A DNA stretch of 64,000 bases from Marsupella aquatica (GCA_973895155.1 OZ316897.1:20646001-20710000); one strand, 5' to 3'. Counted from the first letter of the stretch, positions 22,697 to 35,034 are shown. Notes: a model not told the origin generated them from the sequence alone. Numbers and translations are program-made.

Positions 22697-23154
22697 CACT
22701 GATCACAACACCTTCAGTTAGTACATTGTATACAATCTAAATGCACTACATACACATGACAACGCCAAAATGTTGTAACCCTGTCCTCCAACTTACCTTC
22801 TGGAAATAACATATTCAATTCCCACAGTTATTCTCAAATTGTAGTGAAAACCTAAAGTCTACATTGCACTTTGGGAACTTCTGCTTTTTGAGCTAATAAA
22901 ATTCACTATTGGACACGTCCAGAAAGTCCATACTTTTGTGGGGTGCCTTCCTTCACAGTCATGGATCACACCAAACAATTTGGGGGTCACTCGGACATTA
23001 TCTCTCAATCCAAGAGAATTTTGGGTGAATAAAAAACTGCATTATGCACTTTTTATAGTGCCCGCAGTGAACTATGGTGCCCTATGTATTTTGCACAAGC
23101 ATTTTGTGTACCATTACCAAGTTTTAGAAGATGAAACAAATGAAAAGTAAGTCT

Positions 23155-23760
23155 TTAGGGGTTTAGGGTTCCAGGGGACTGTTTAGTACTGCTTACACAG
23201 GGTTTGTCCCCCAAAGCTCTCCTCTGGCCGAGTTTAAAGTCTTGGGGTTTAAGGTTTCTTTTAGGGTTTACCCCCCAAAACTCTCCTTGCCCGAGTTTAA
23301 AGTCTTCCAGTTTAGGGTTTCTGTTAGGGTTATGTGAAGAATGAAAACTACAATATTGCACAATCATACATATGCCTCTAAGGCTCTTTAAGAACATCCA
23401 AATGACGCTAATGGTTGTTTAGGGTCTTAGGGTTTTAGGGTTCAGGGCTCAATTTAGGGTAATTGGGTGGGTTTTCTGCATGGTCCTATGCTTTTATTGT
23501 TGTTGTAGGCTAGTGTGTAGTGAGATATAGCTTTGGCAGAACTTTGGTTCTTAAGTCTCTTTAAGAACTATTTTCTTACTTTAATTATCTTCTTATTTAT
23601 GAAGAAAATGGAAAAATCTCCTTAGAAGAGTAGGTCTCGGGTTGCATAAGGGTATGGGGTTGAGAGTTTAAATGATATGGAAGGGTTTAGGGTTTAGGGT
23701 TTAAAGTCTTGGAGTTTAGGGTTTCTGTTAGGGTTTATCTGAAGAATGAAAACAAGAGGG
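23155..23760. repeat. Telomere-like TTTAGGG repeats with 63-bp units
   Basis: Many copies of the plant telomere heptamer TTTAGGG and variants (GTTAGGG, TTTAGGGG). Three consecutive perfect units lie at about 23684-23703 and loose clusters at 23155-23180 and 23415-23465. Interleaved are three units with GAGTTTAAAGTCTTG(G), TTTAGGGTTTCTGTTAGGG and CCCCCAAAACTCTCC at about 23209, 23272 and 23700. No coding sequence is seen. Confidence 0.8.
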
Positions 23761-23764
23761 TTTT

Positions 23765-24062
23765 AAAATAGAGGAGATGTTATTTTATAACGTTCGAATA
23801 GTGTACTACCTCAATGTCCGTGCTTTGTGCAAAAAATGTTTTTGCATAAAAGTTTACCTTGCAAAAGAGATGTAAAAGAGTAAATGTCTTTCTACAAAAT
23901 CAAGATGTTGTGAAAGGAAATATGTTATTATGAAAACAAAGTTGTTGTATAAAAGATTTTGCTGCATAAAGAGGTATTTGGATTTAAGATTTCATTGTAT
24001 AAATGACATTGTTGTATAAAAGATGCAGTTTAGTAAATAATAAATTTACATGGCAAAAGATT
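23765..24062 (+). repeat. Dispersed repeat, copy 1 (related to 48040-48330)
   Basis: GAGATGTTATTTTATAA, then CAATGTCCGTGC, repeated TGCAAAAGA/TGTATAAAAGA words and GCATAAAGAGG follow the same order as the DNA just after the stop codon of HNL copy C. AT-rich and noncoding. The internal TGCAAAAGATG words are themselves repetitive. Confidence 0.7.
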
Positions 24063-25620
24063 ACAATGCAGAAAGTGAAAGACAAACATAACTAATATTG
24101 ACTTGCACTGCTACCCCAATGGCATAACCCGATGCTGGCCCATCATACTCAACCTTTCGATAAGGCTCTTTGCCTGGACTTCTTGTCAAAAGTGGTCTAG
24201 GTTGGGAATGCATTCCCATCCTACAGGCTCCTCTTTCAAAATCTCCTCTAACCAGGCCCTCCTGGGAAGTCCTTCTCTGCCTCTGCATTGGGATCAATAG
24301 CCAATTCCTGGTCTTCTGCCTCCAGAATCCCCTTGGACTGGATTCATGCTCCCTTCACACATCTCATCAATACACCCCTCCACTCATTGAATACTTTGGT
24401 GTGCATTTTGGGGTGACAAGGGTGAATCCCTATTAATACTCCATATTACTTCTTCTGGGTAAATGGCCCAACTCTTGTACTTGGGCGATCGTTTGCTTGG
24501 CATGAGCCCAATTTGATCAGCCCAATTTTCATCATACCCATCAATCCCCAACTCCGCCAACTCCCCTCCTGCAAAATGTGTGTTCATTGCCAGAGTTGGC
24601 TAACCACCCGGCCACACCGAGTCTACTAACCTGCTTATTGCTGCAGGAAGGATATACTCTCCTTTTGTCCAAAGAGATTCAAAGTTTTTGTGGTAATGGG
24701 ATTCATTTTTGCTAACTTACCTTTAGTGACAATTGTTTCAAAAAGCTTTCCCACCTGGAATTTTCATTTTTCATTTCTGATTTTGAGTTGATCGAGTTTC
24801 CCTTGATACTTTTCTAGAAGATGCGTTCATACATGCTCTATGTGCTGGTAAAGTTTTGGTTAAGGAAATGTGGTCCTAAAAAGTTCATGGTATGATTCTT
24901 TTCAACCAGAAATTAGTTTGCAGCAAATTTCTTAAGTTTTTTAAAATGCTTTTTACTCACGTCTTTCAACATTATGATACTGTATCACTTGTGTTATTCA
25001 AGAAGTGTGTTTGATATTTAAACTGTCTAATGAATTCAGTTTATTGTTACCAAATTGTGTTGATCATGAGCCTGGTAGGCGATATTCAAACTAATGAGTT
25101 CAGTTTTGTGACCAAATTGTCGCGGTCAAGCCTGAGTTTAGTTTATTGTGACCAAATGGTTGTGGTCAAGCCTTTGGTAGGTAAACTCACAGGATGAAAA
25201 TGTGACTGTCCAAAGTTCAGTTAAGACCAGAAACTTGTGTAATTCAAGCAATACATCTGATATTTGAACTAATGGGTTCATCTTATTGCAATCAAACCAT
25301 CTTGGTCCCGTGCTTGGTAGATAACTGAGAGGATGAGACCACTTCCACAAATGTTGACATCATGTGCAAATGAAGTAAGGGGCAATTTATTCATTTTAGG
25401 GAAGTACTTAGAAGTAGCGAGGAAGTACGTAAGGGGGTAACAACTCAAAAGTGTCACTTGTCATCACATATTCATTGCTTGCCACATGTCAATAAGGATT
25501 TGGTGGTTTTTTGAGCTTCCTATTCCTTTTAGAGAGAATGGTTAAATAGTGGTGTTCGCACAAGGTATACAACAATTTCATAAGGTGAGCCCCTCAAGGA
25601 TATGGGTTACCCATAGGATC
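24063..25620. other. AT-rich intergenic DNA, no gene seen
   Basis: Degenerate repeats only. 25060-25160 contains three variants of TTTATTGTGACCAAAT(G/T)GT with GGTCAAGCC. 24780-24830 (ATACTTTTCTAGAAGATGC) resembles 49440-49465. Small open frames lack any family signature. Confidence 0.5.
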
Positions 25621-25760
25621 CAAATTTCACTGTCTATTAACACTAAAATTTCCCAAAATTATGAAGTAAAGTGGCACCTTAGAGGAAAGAAGTGACTCAA
25701 ATAATTAATATGAAAAAGGGAGTAGTCTTCCTCCTTATATCTGGGCAATTGTGGTTTAAG
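25621..25760 (+). mobile_element. Diverged copy of TTAA-flanked small element family
   Basis: AATTTCACTGTCTATTAA, AAGTGGCACCTTAGAGGA, ATGAAAAAGGGAGTAGTC, CTCCTTATAT and the end GTGGTTTAAG follow the order of the element at 18420-18560 and, inverted, 59291-59546. Clearly older than those copies. Confidence 0.6.
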
Positions 25761-25867
25761 TCTTGAAAAACAATACCTGCCAGCCATAACCATGCACGTT
25801 TAAATCTAGAATACTCCAACGAGTTACACAGATGAGGGCCCACAGGATGTGCTAGGACCAGGTAGAG

Positions 25868-26035
25868 CTTGTTCGTAGTAACACTGCAAATACCGCTCCC
25901 CTTTTTAATCTTCCAGTCTAGTCCAATCTTTGTTAGTTTATGAAGTGCCTCAAATCCAGGCGGAAGTATTGCCAGGGAGATATATTACAGGGGATGCCTG
26001 TTTCTCTCCTGGTTCATTTCAGGTGACCGTGATCT
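25868..26035 (+). repeat. Dispersed repeat, copy 1 (related to 39303-39460)
   Basis: CTTGTTCGTAGTAACACTGC, ATCTTCCAGTCTAGTCCAAT, GTGAAGTGCCTCAA-like and ATTTCTCTCCTGGTTCA words align along about 165 bp with 39303-39460, roughly 85-90 % by eye. No gene is recognised in either copy. Confidence 0.8.
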
Positions 26036-26039
26036 CTTC

Positions 26040-28159
26040 TCTTCTCTTGCCAGCACCTGAACATTCCCAAAATCACCGGATTCCAAAAAGCTGTGTCTCT
26101 CGTGTACCCGCTTGTGTACTTGTCAGTCACTCATACGGTAATATATTCGGCTCGCCTCTTAACAAAATTTGGTAATCTATACGGAAAGTGTTGATGGCCT
26201 CTACAGTCAATATTTGAAGTCAGCTGTGTTTGTTTTCCAGGCGCCCTACTCTGTAAAGTCAATGTTTTGCAACAGTGTAGTGACCAGACCACTGACCAAA
26301 GAGGGTTTGGTCACAATAGGCTGAACTTAAAAGGAGCAAATATTAAATGTAGTTCACTTATGTGACCAGGGACTGTTTTTCTGGTAATGGATGAGAATGA
26401 GGCTCAATTTAGAGTTTAGACCAGTAAGTTGAGGTTTTAGAATATATTGACTTAAAAGATATTCTAAAATCTTATAAAAAATAATTTGTGATTAGATTAT
26501 TCTTAGAAGTTTTGTTGCAAATTTCCATGATAGAATCATTATCCTTATTTTACGCACTCAAAAATGGACATACTTAATATTCTTGCATTGTCATGTTGAT
26601 CGCTCTCATTTATCACAATGTTTCCTTCTTGTCCAATGGTCTTTGTGATTTGAATATCATCAAATACCAATCTTAGGCGCACATTGTCAACTTCCACCAA
26701 CAAACTTGTAGGACAAATTGGGTCTATTCTTGCATGCCCTACTCTATCCAGAATTGGTGATAGATCCATTGTGACCCCCAATCCATGATTCATTGCCACA
26801 TATTGCACCACATTGTCCTCTGGGATGGTGGCAATTGGTGCTCTATGTAGTCATCTCTCATGCGTTGTGGACTAGCATGCAGCTTCAACGCACACATAAC
26901 ATGAATCCATTGGAAATTGAAAATCCCCCTCGGTTTTAAATGTTTTCCAAGCTTGCACCATGTATGAAACTGTTAATTGACAATCCCTTACAATCACTAC
27001 AAACATTTTTGTATACTCATTGTCATAGGAAATGGGCAAGTGTTTGATTCAACAAGCACTCGCAATTACTCCTTCACATCATGGGGCCAAAGTACATCTC
27101 CAAATGAAGGAATGTCTATGAAAGTTGTATCCTGGAAAATGATTACATCCAAATGCCCTAGATAAAGTAGCAAAAGGCGGATTTGTAGCAAATGACTATG
27201 TCATCATTACCATTGGCTGAAGCAAACTCGAACTAGTTCAAAAGAATGTGATAAAAACACTATCTATGAATGACCCTAATGGTCGAGCGCGTCCAACCAC
27301 CTTAGCAAATGGTGCGGTGCAAGCAACGCATATGGCGCCGCTTGGCCCAGCAAATGCCTTGGAGGTAACTTGTTTGGCAAAAAAAAGGCCAAAGAATAAA
27401 CAAGGAGAAAGAGGAGAGGAGAGATGAGGAGAGGCGAAAAGAGGAAAGGAAGAATGAGAGGGAATGAGAAAAATGAGTGATGGTCTCCCTTTTATGCTAA
27501 TCTTGCTTACCCTAATTAATGTCACACCAACCTTAAACCCTATTTTGTACTTACCTTAATTAAAAGCATACCTAATCCAAATGAGGCATAATGATTGAAA
27601 TGAAAATTCAGATTTATGGTAAAAACCAATTCTATTAAAAAGGCCCACCCTAAATGGATAAATAATCACACTCAATACAATGTTATACGTAATAATCCCC
27701 ACCTTCTCACAAGGAAAAAGTAAAAAGAGTAATGAATAAAATCAACATAAGAAGACAAACAAAGTTAAAAAACAAAACAATTGAATAAACACAAAAGACA
27801 AATGGAATGAATGTTTTCCTCAGCTCTTTCTTGATCCTAAGTAAGTCATTATGGTCTTGTCTCCATACTAATAGTGTATAAATTACATCTACAACTATAA
27901 TAAGGGATCCCGCCTTTTTAGTCCTTCGTTCCCATACAAAAAAGCTTCTAGGTGGGAAAGATCCACAGCCGTTGGATTTGTGATTAACTGTTTTTGCTCA
28001 CCATTGATGAGAGAAATGTACACCCCTATCACGTATTAATTTGTTTCCCTGCCCAGTAATGCCCCCGTCCAATCCCTATGGGCCTGCCCTCCTTGCACAG
28101 TGCAAAGCATAGGGCTCGTGCATCAGAAATACCTTTGTTAACTCTTTAAAGTTTAGAAC
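26040..28159. other. Intergenic DNA, no supported gene
   Basis: A minus-strand open frame of 88 codons at 26545-26811 has protein-like composition but matches nothing I know. 27238-27525 is GA-rich (GAGGAGAGGAGAGATGAGGA), which opens a spurious minus-strand frame. The rest is AT-rich and without motifs. Confidence 0.45.
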
Positions 28160-28259
28160 NNNNNNNNNNNNNNNNNNNNNNNNNNNNNNNNNNNNNNNNN
28201 NNNNNNNNNNNNNNNNNNNNNNNNNNNNNNNNNNNNNNNNNNNNNNNNNNNNNNNNNNN
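28160..28259. other. Assembly gap, 100 N
   Basis: Exactly 100 N, the convention for a scaffold gap of unknown size. Sequence resumes inside the leader exon of HNL copy B (GCTGTGTGCTTCGTTCTTCA, equal to 42053-42072 of copy C), so the promoter and most of the leader of copy B are missing. Confidence 0.99.
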
Positions 28260-31200
28260 GCTGTGTGCTTCGTTCTTCAGGTATGCAGAATCCAACCTGT
28301 TCATCGAATTACTCACAGCTCGTCTCGACGTCGCTGCAACTAGATCTTAAGTCTTCCATTGGTGAGCTGGTGGAGTTTTAAAGTAGTTCATTGATTGTGT
28401 AGTTTAGTTGCCGTTCACCTTTTCTAGCTGCATGGTATAATTATCTCCCTTTTGTATATTTTGGAGTGACGAAAGACTTGTTCAGAAGTCCTAAGAATGA
28501 CTATCGGTAGCTTAATCTGGGGGCCAAGTGTGATATCCGCACGTATGCTGCAACTCTTCGTGGGTCCTTCAGTTGTATTGAGTCATAAGTCCTGCAGGCA
28601 CTCCTTGGAATCTTCGTAGACGATAATTCTGCGAATTATTGCGGGAAATTCTTCGTTACATGAGTCATCAAGACACAGCCTCCGTGGTGCTTAGAAGAAT
28701 GTGTCGCACGCGCGTTCTTGCTTGCTCTGGAGAGTATGGTTTTGTTTGGTAGAATTTGGTTCACTTGTTGCCGGTTTGCTGACTATGTTGGCATCTTTTC
28801 AAATTTTCCAGGATCAATTCACAACGCCATATGCATTTTGTGCTTCCTGGTTCAGTCTGAGATTCCGGACAGTTGCTTACGCATTTTGTCCCCGTTTTGA
28901 CTCTCTGACCGACGTGGCATTTCTCACCCAAGAGATACATTGATCACGGTTGCAATTTATCTTGAGCAAGCAATATGAAGTGTTGGTTTGAAGGCTCCTC
29001 TTCGCAATCCCCACAAGCGCCTGAGACGAAGAGACTAAGATTGGATACTAGTCAGGTAGTCCCCAGTCCAGATCACCAGGATGCCCGCTCTGAGTTTGTA
29101 TCTTGCGTTCTATTTGATGGCATGATTTTCCGACAGTGAATGACCAGCTTGGGTACAGTGATATTAACGATGTGGTATGAAATTTTGATTACTTCCAGGA
29201 CCTGGCTAACATTCGTAGTCAAGTTGTTTGGTAGAATTTGGTTCTATTGTTGCCAGTTTGCTTACTATATATGTTGGCATCTTTTCAAAATTTGCAGGAT
29301 AAAATCATAACGCCATATCCATTTTGTGCTTCCTGTGACAGTCTGAGATTCCGGACAGTCGCTTACGCATTCTTCCCCCATTTTGACTCTCTGGCCGAAG
29401 TGGCATTTCACACCCAAGAGATACATTGATCACAGTTCCAATCTTGAGCAACCAATATGAAGCGTTGGTTTCAAGGCTGTTTCCAAGGCTCCTCTTCTCA
29501 ATCCCCAGAAGCGCCTGAGTCGAGGAGACTGAAATTGGATACTAGTCAGGTAGTCCCCGGTCCAGACCACGAGGATGCCCGCTATGAGCTTTTATCTTGT
29601 ATTCTATTGGTGTCGATGGCATCCCGATAATGATTTAACTGCCTGGATACTAAAGAAGGTGTGGTACGAAATTATGATTACTTCCAGAAGCTGGCTAACA
29701 TTCGTAGTCAAGCCGTCCAAACTGATCATTGGGCGTTGTCTCCTACGTTGGTCAGGAAATAATTGCTTAGATTAACTGTCCGTTTTTGTTCCTGTATTCT
29801 TAGGTGCATGAGCTCAATGCTTCCTTGTACGAATTATATAGCCCACCAGGCACACCATCCATGGAAGTCTTATTTTTCCATGGATTTCAGCATGGGGATT
29901 ATGATGAGGCACATTTATCAAGCTGGACATGTGGAGATGGGTCCGGTATCATCTGGCCACAATCGTGGTTGGTGAAGAAGTTTTGTGACGCTCGCATTTT
30001 GACTGTTTCTTACAATGCTAGTGTGCTGAAAAGTCAAGAAAGTTCTGATGTGTTTAACATGAGCGAAAACTTGATAACAGATCTGCTGGATGCAAAAGTA
30101 GGACAAACGCCCTGCTGCCCAGTAATTTTGGTAGGCCACAGTTTTGGGGGCTTGGTCATTAAGCAACTATGCGTGGAGGCATCATCTGAGACAGGCAGAT
30201 CGGAGGAAAACTCGAGCAGAAGCTCCAAGCTCAAATCATTTTTGCAAAACGTAAAGGGGATATTTTTCTATTCTACACCGCATTATGGGATTGCAGACAA
30301 TATTGCTGAGCATTTTGTGGGCAATCGTCCTTTACTGCAATACGTGAAAACTCTTAGTTTGCTAGCAGCAAGACTCAACTATCATTTTGAGAAACTCTAC
30401 GGACAAGGAGGGAAATATCACATGTGGCAAATTGCAGCAGTTGGGGAAAGTCTTTCAACCAAATGGGTATGGACACTAACCCATCTACTTGATGTCAAGA
30501 ATTGATTTTTCTATCAACTAGACTACCAGTTTGTTAGGAGAAATTAGAAATTCTCTGGAGTCAGAACAGCCAATGGCATTCTGGAGTGAGATTACAAAGC
30601 ACACCGCTTTCTAACTGCGTTGAGGTTGTGGATTCTCTCCATGCGGACTATTGCTGAAATTCTGGCCTTGATCGACGGAGCAAATTTATCCCTGAATTTC
30701 ATATGCTAACCTTTGTAGTGGATGCGAGCTCTGTCTAGTTTTGTTTGTGTGAATCAGATGAATTAAGAGCTTCCAGCAAAAAATGAATCTGAATACATAA
30801 AACTGCGAAAAGAATGGAGCATTGAAACAAGTCCGTCACAACTTCGAGAGAAAACTAATACGGACGGCTTTATTGGGATGTTGAGTTTGCACGTCATTCT
30901 GGCTTTTTTTGTTGAAATGCCATAATATTATTCTTCCTGATAAAGGGAGCTAGGATATAAGTAGCGAAGGACTGGCGAAGAATTCGGAGAAAGAAAATTG
31001 TACTTGTATATATGCTAAGATATCTTCTTTGGTCAACTTTTTTGCAGGGTGGATTTGATGGTCGAATCGTTGTAACGGAAGCGTCTTCAAGATACGGTTC
31101 TGATTTCAACCTCGTGGAAGGAGCAGACCACATCTCAGTTTGCAGACCGATGAATGAAAGAGCTAGAAGTTTTCGTGCCCTGAAAAACTTTCTAGATCGT

Positions 31201-34200
31201 TTTCCTACTGATTCAAAGGTGGAGCATGTCAATCCCTTAACTGCATGAATTTGCTATAATTGACCTCTATCAAATGAGGAAGTCAGAGACCGAAGAACCA
31301 TACGCTTACAGACTGCTATTGTGTGCACGCACTGTCATTCCATCGACTTTGTTCTGTGCCTAATCACATCGAAATCTTGCAAACCAATCAGCCGAGATGA
31401 GTGCCTTCGTGATATTTCTTAAAAATTACTCATTCTGGAAGCACAGATGAGCCAAGGGACACAAGAACTCGTAATCGTTTCTGACCATCGTTACTTTACA
31501 CAAGCAACTGTTGTGATGATTAAACAAGTTCCTTTTCTTTCGGTTGCACATTATTTGATGTTCAGTACTTGATGAATCTTTGCAGGTAGTGGTGCCTATT
31601 CACCAGTGTCATGGGCTCCCTAGGTACCCTATGGGCTTGAAGAGACGTGCAAACCGGATTCAGGAAATGCTAAAAACTGCCCAAGTAATAGGGATTGTTG
31701 GCATGGGTGGCATAGGGAAAACCACTCTTGCCAAGGAAGTTTTCAACAACATCTCGACAGATTTTGAATATACTTGTTTTGCAAAAAATGTCCAAGGTAT
31801 CCCGGAGCAGGAGCTAGACGATTGGCTACTTAGACATTTGCATCGCAAAGGGACTAAAGTGGATGGGAATAAGATCCAGTGGTCTGACCTCATGCAAACA
31901 AAATCACTGATTTTCATGGACGATGTTAACTGTGAGACACAAATCAGAAATTTGCCCAGCTTGGATCACTTCGGGAGTAGTAGTCGGTTGATCTTTACAA
32001 CTCGGATTCAAAGCGTTTTGGATACTGTTCCAGACGTTGCCATGTACGAAGTTGATTTTCTTGAACTTTGACGAGGCAAAGGAGCTCTTTTGCCTGCATG
32101 TATTTGAGCAAGAACGAATCCCGCACAATCTTCTAGAGGTGAATCATCATTTGGAAGCAAACGTACAGAAAGTGGTACAGCAATGCGATGGTTTACCGTT
32201 GACTCTGGAAGTAATGGGGTCCTATCTGAGAAGTCACAAGACTAATCCTAGGGTCTGGGAGGAGACATATGACAAGCTCCAAAAAGCTCAATCTCTTGAT
32301 GGACTTCGTAATGAGAGAGTGTGGAGTTCATTGAGAGTGAGCTATGATGCTCTGGCGTCCGAAGAGCAAGGTATGTTCGTCGAAGCTGGGACTTATTTTT
32401 TTGAACGGCCGGTAGAGAGAGCCCTGGCTGCTTGGAGCACTGCTTTTGGATATTCAGAATCGAGGTGGGCCAACTTGCTGAGGACTTCCATGGTGAAGGA
32501 AGTCGACAAGATTGAATGGGATACCAAATGGCGGAAAAACATCAAATACAAGGAAGTATGGGTGCATGAACAGCTGCGTGATCTGGCCAAGCATCTCTCC
32601 AAGGGGGCCATCATATCAATGTCTGTTGGAGAAAGTAACGGTGACTGGAATTGCAATGTTTTCGCAACTCAAATGCATTCTCAATTCAAATGCGGTAAGT
32701 TCGAAACCAGAAGCATTGAGACAGCGGTGAACATTGGTGGTTTCAAAGTGAGCAATTGAACAGAATCAATCCCCTTGATGGTTTGTAAATTTTCCTTGGA
32801 AGCGCTGAATACCCATGTGACGTTTCTGAAGGGACAATATTTGAAGGTATTGCTGTGAGGAACGCATCAATTGGTGTTTCAGAAGTCTTGAGTAACTTGT
32901 TGATACTTGTTTGTCGTCATGAATTCCGTATTGTTGAAACATGGCGTATGACGTGTACGTTTTGTCATCAGGTGAAAGCACAGACAAGTATTCTTCAGCT
33001 CCATGCCAATGGTCAGTTTCAGCTCAACTACCCAAAGCTTTGCTTAGAATCGCTGAATGAGCTGGACAAACTGAAGTATGTGGAGCTGGTTCATGTCCTT
33101 GGCGAAGGGTCAAGCGGGAATTTATCGACGAATCTTTCCTTACTAAGATGGAATAGTCCGAGGTACATGGTCGATAATTCTTATCCAATGCTCGAAATTC
33201 CCCTGTCCCATACCCTCCTCCCTGTCAGCCTGGAGGGCATGAATAATGTAGCCATCTTAGAACTCGACCACTGGGAGATTCTGGAGGAAAGTCTACGCGC
33301 ATTGGGGAAGCTGAGCAACCTGCGCATTTTATCTCTTTCGCATATACGAGGGCTTTCCCGCCTTCCAGAAAATTTTGGTTGTCTGTCCCAATTGAAATGC
33401 TTTGAGTTGGAGTCTGTCCGTTTGTCAGCATTGCCGGCATCGTTTGGCGACCTCTCTTCCCTGGAACGTTTGCTCTTATCCGATGTAGACGTTGTGGAGC
33501 TTCCCGAGTCTTTTGGGAACCTTTCCTCTCTGACAACACTAGTTATTGCTGGGTGCCACAACCTTGCAAGGCTGCCCGAGTCCTTCGGGCACCTCTTGTC
33601 CCTAGAGGAATTGCGCATCACAGACTGCCCAAGGCTTGAGTGTCCACAGGATACAAAATCGAGACAAGTCGTCTCGCGCAAGAATTTATCTTCGCTCAAG
33701 TTCTTACGCTTAAAGAGCTGCACGAGTCTAGAAGCGGTGCCTGCATGTTTTGGCCTTCTTTCCTCCTTGGAAGAACTTGAGCTGGATGTGTGCACAGAAC
33801 TAAAGACGCTGCCGGAAAATTTTGGCCAACTCAAGGCTCTGAAGAGGTTGAGTATATACGGTGCCGATAAGTTACAGGTGCTGCCCGATGACTTTGGGAA
33901 GTTACCTTCATTCAGACTTTTGAAGCTAAGTTGTCGACGTCTCGAACGACTACCTGAGAGCTTCGGTCTTCTCTCTACCCTGCAAGAACTCCATTTGGTT
34001 GGCTGCGAAGCATTACAAGTATTGCCGGATAATTTCGGTCTTCTCTCTACCCTGCAAGAACTCCATTTGGTTGGCTGCAAAGCATTACAAGTATTGCCAG
34101 ATAATTTCGGTCTGCTCTGCGCCCTGCAAACACTGCGGTTGTTCAACTGCACTCAATTGCGGAGGTTGCCGGACAATTTTGGCGAACTCGCGGCTCTTCA

Positions 34201-34528
34201 GACTTTGGCCATAGTGTCCGCCGACCTAGAGGGGTTGCCTAACAGTTTCTGCCGTTTGCCTGCCTTGCAAAAACTCGATCTGGATCATTGTGTGAAATTA
34301 GAAAGATTGCCAGATGATTTCGGCCAACTCTCATCGCTCGAGACTTTGAGGGTATCGGCCGACGACCTTGAAGAGCAACCGAACAGTTCAGGGGATCTCT
34401 CGTCACTGGAAGAACTGGGTGTCATGGGGCAAAGGTTGCAGAGCCTCCCGAGGATTATAGTGTTGGAAAAGAACCACACTCGAACCGATGAGGGATGCAC
34501 GCATCAAGGTCCTGTAACTCAGTGGTAA
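28260..34528 (+). pseudogene. HNL copy B: hydrolase-NB-ARC-LRR gene with frameshifts and lost 3' end
   Basis: Same exon plan as copy C: start exon 29457-29549 (31 codons), hydrolase exon 29804-30466 (221 codons, GHSFGG intact), exon 31048-31218 (57 codons, ADHISVCRP), NB-ARC exon 31586-32694, LRR exon from 32972. The NB-ARC exon is 1109 bases against 1107 in copy C: one extra base near 32060-32068 brings a TGA at 32069, and one near 32645-32672 shifts the end. P-loop GMGGIGKTT is intact upstream of the first shift. The LRR exon matches the family until 34459 and then continues into unrelated DNA to a stop at 34528, losing the last four or so repeats and the C terminus. The start exon is duplicated (second ATG at 28975, repeat spacing 482 bp). 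Two single-base insertions could also be assembly errors; the 3' break could not. Confidence 0.85.
28741..29705. repeat. 482-bp tandem duplication of the HNL first-exon region
   Basis: TTGTTTGGTAGAATTTGGTT starts at 28742 and 29224, and the ATG of the start exon recurs at 28975 and 29457. Spacing is 482 bp throughout. The distal unit is closer to copy A in coding length (31 codons), the proximal one to copy C (27 codons). Either could supply exon 1. Confidence 0.9.
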
Positions 34529-34800
34529 AGCATTACTATGTACAGGAGATCCTAGGTGTTCTGAAAGCTTACCTTTGCTTACGGTCTTAGTTAATAGAGA
34601 AGTAGTCTAGTACTCAGGTAGAAATTCCCTGATCTTGTATACTAGCTTCTACGTAAGAACGATTGTAAGTCCCTGATTGAGTGACAAGTCCTCCATTGTC
34701 TGTAGTGTGTCAACTTTAGCACACTCACTTACTACTGTAGTTAGAATGGAACTCCTTAGATTACTCTAGAAGCACGACAAGCTTAATGGCTCGGTCAATC
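34460..34800 (+). mobile_element. Insert or breakpoint DNA with tRNA-like (SINE) head at 3' end of HNL copy B
   Basis: LRR similarity stops at 34459. The new DNA starts TGTTGGAAAAGAACC and carries, at about 34513-34565, CTGTAACTCAGTGGTAAAGC (a good tRNA D-arm/A box) followed 17 bases later by GAGATCCTAGGTGTTCTGAA (a weak B box). No poly(A) or target-site duplication is visible. It could be a SINE or the end of a retroelement whose insertion or recombination removed the LRR end. Confidence 0.5.
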
Positions 34801-35034
34801 ACATGACCTGGACCATAGTTGTCAAGAACTTCTTGACGCGTGATGAGCTATTCGATGAGCTCAACTTTGGTGTCAAGGCTGACATCAATGGTAATTTTGT
34901 TGACGGAGGAATCAACCGACGGCAGCAGAAAAGAAGATCGAAGAAGAAGAAGATCCGGGCGACTTCGATCCTGGCTGCCACAGTCAAGCCTAAGTTCTTG
35001 CCAACGGTTGACAAATATGCGGGGTCTTTCCTTG

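Noticed and set aside
24575-24650. Minus-strand tRNA-like word GTGGCCGGGTGGTTAGCC
   Set aside because: Resembles a pol III A box, but no B box or repeat ends could be found.
26545-26811. 88-codon minus-strand frame with protein-like composition
   Set aside because: No family recognised, no flanking exons or promoter signals; kept only as a possible relic.
33181-34152. 323-codon open frame antisense to the LRR exon of copy B (similar ones at 46597-47409 and 19985-20407)
   Set aside because: It is the mirror of a repetitive LRR coding frame; the shared codon pattern of the repeats keeps the opposite frame open. Its own repeats merely echo the LRR unit.
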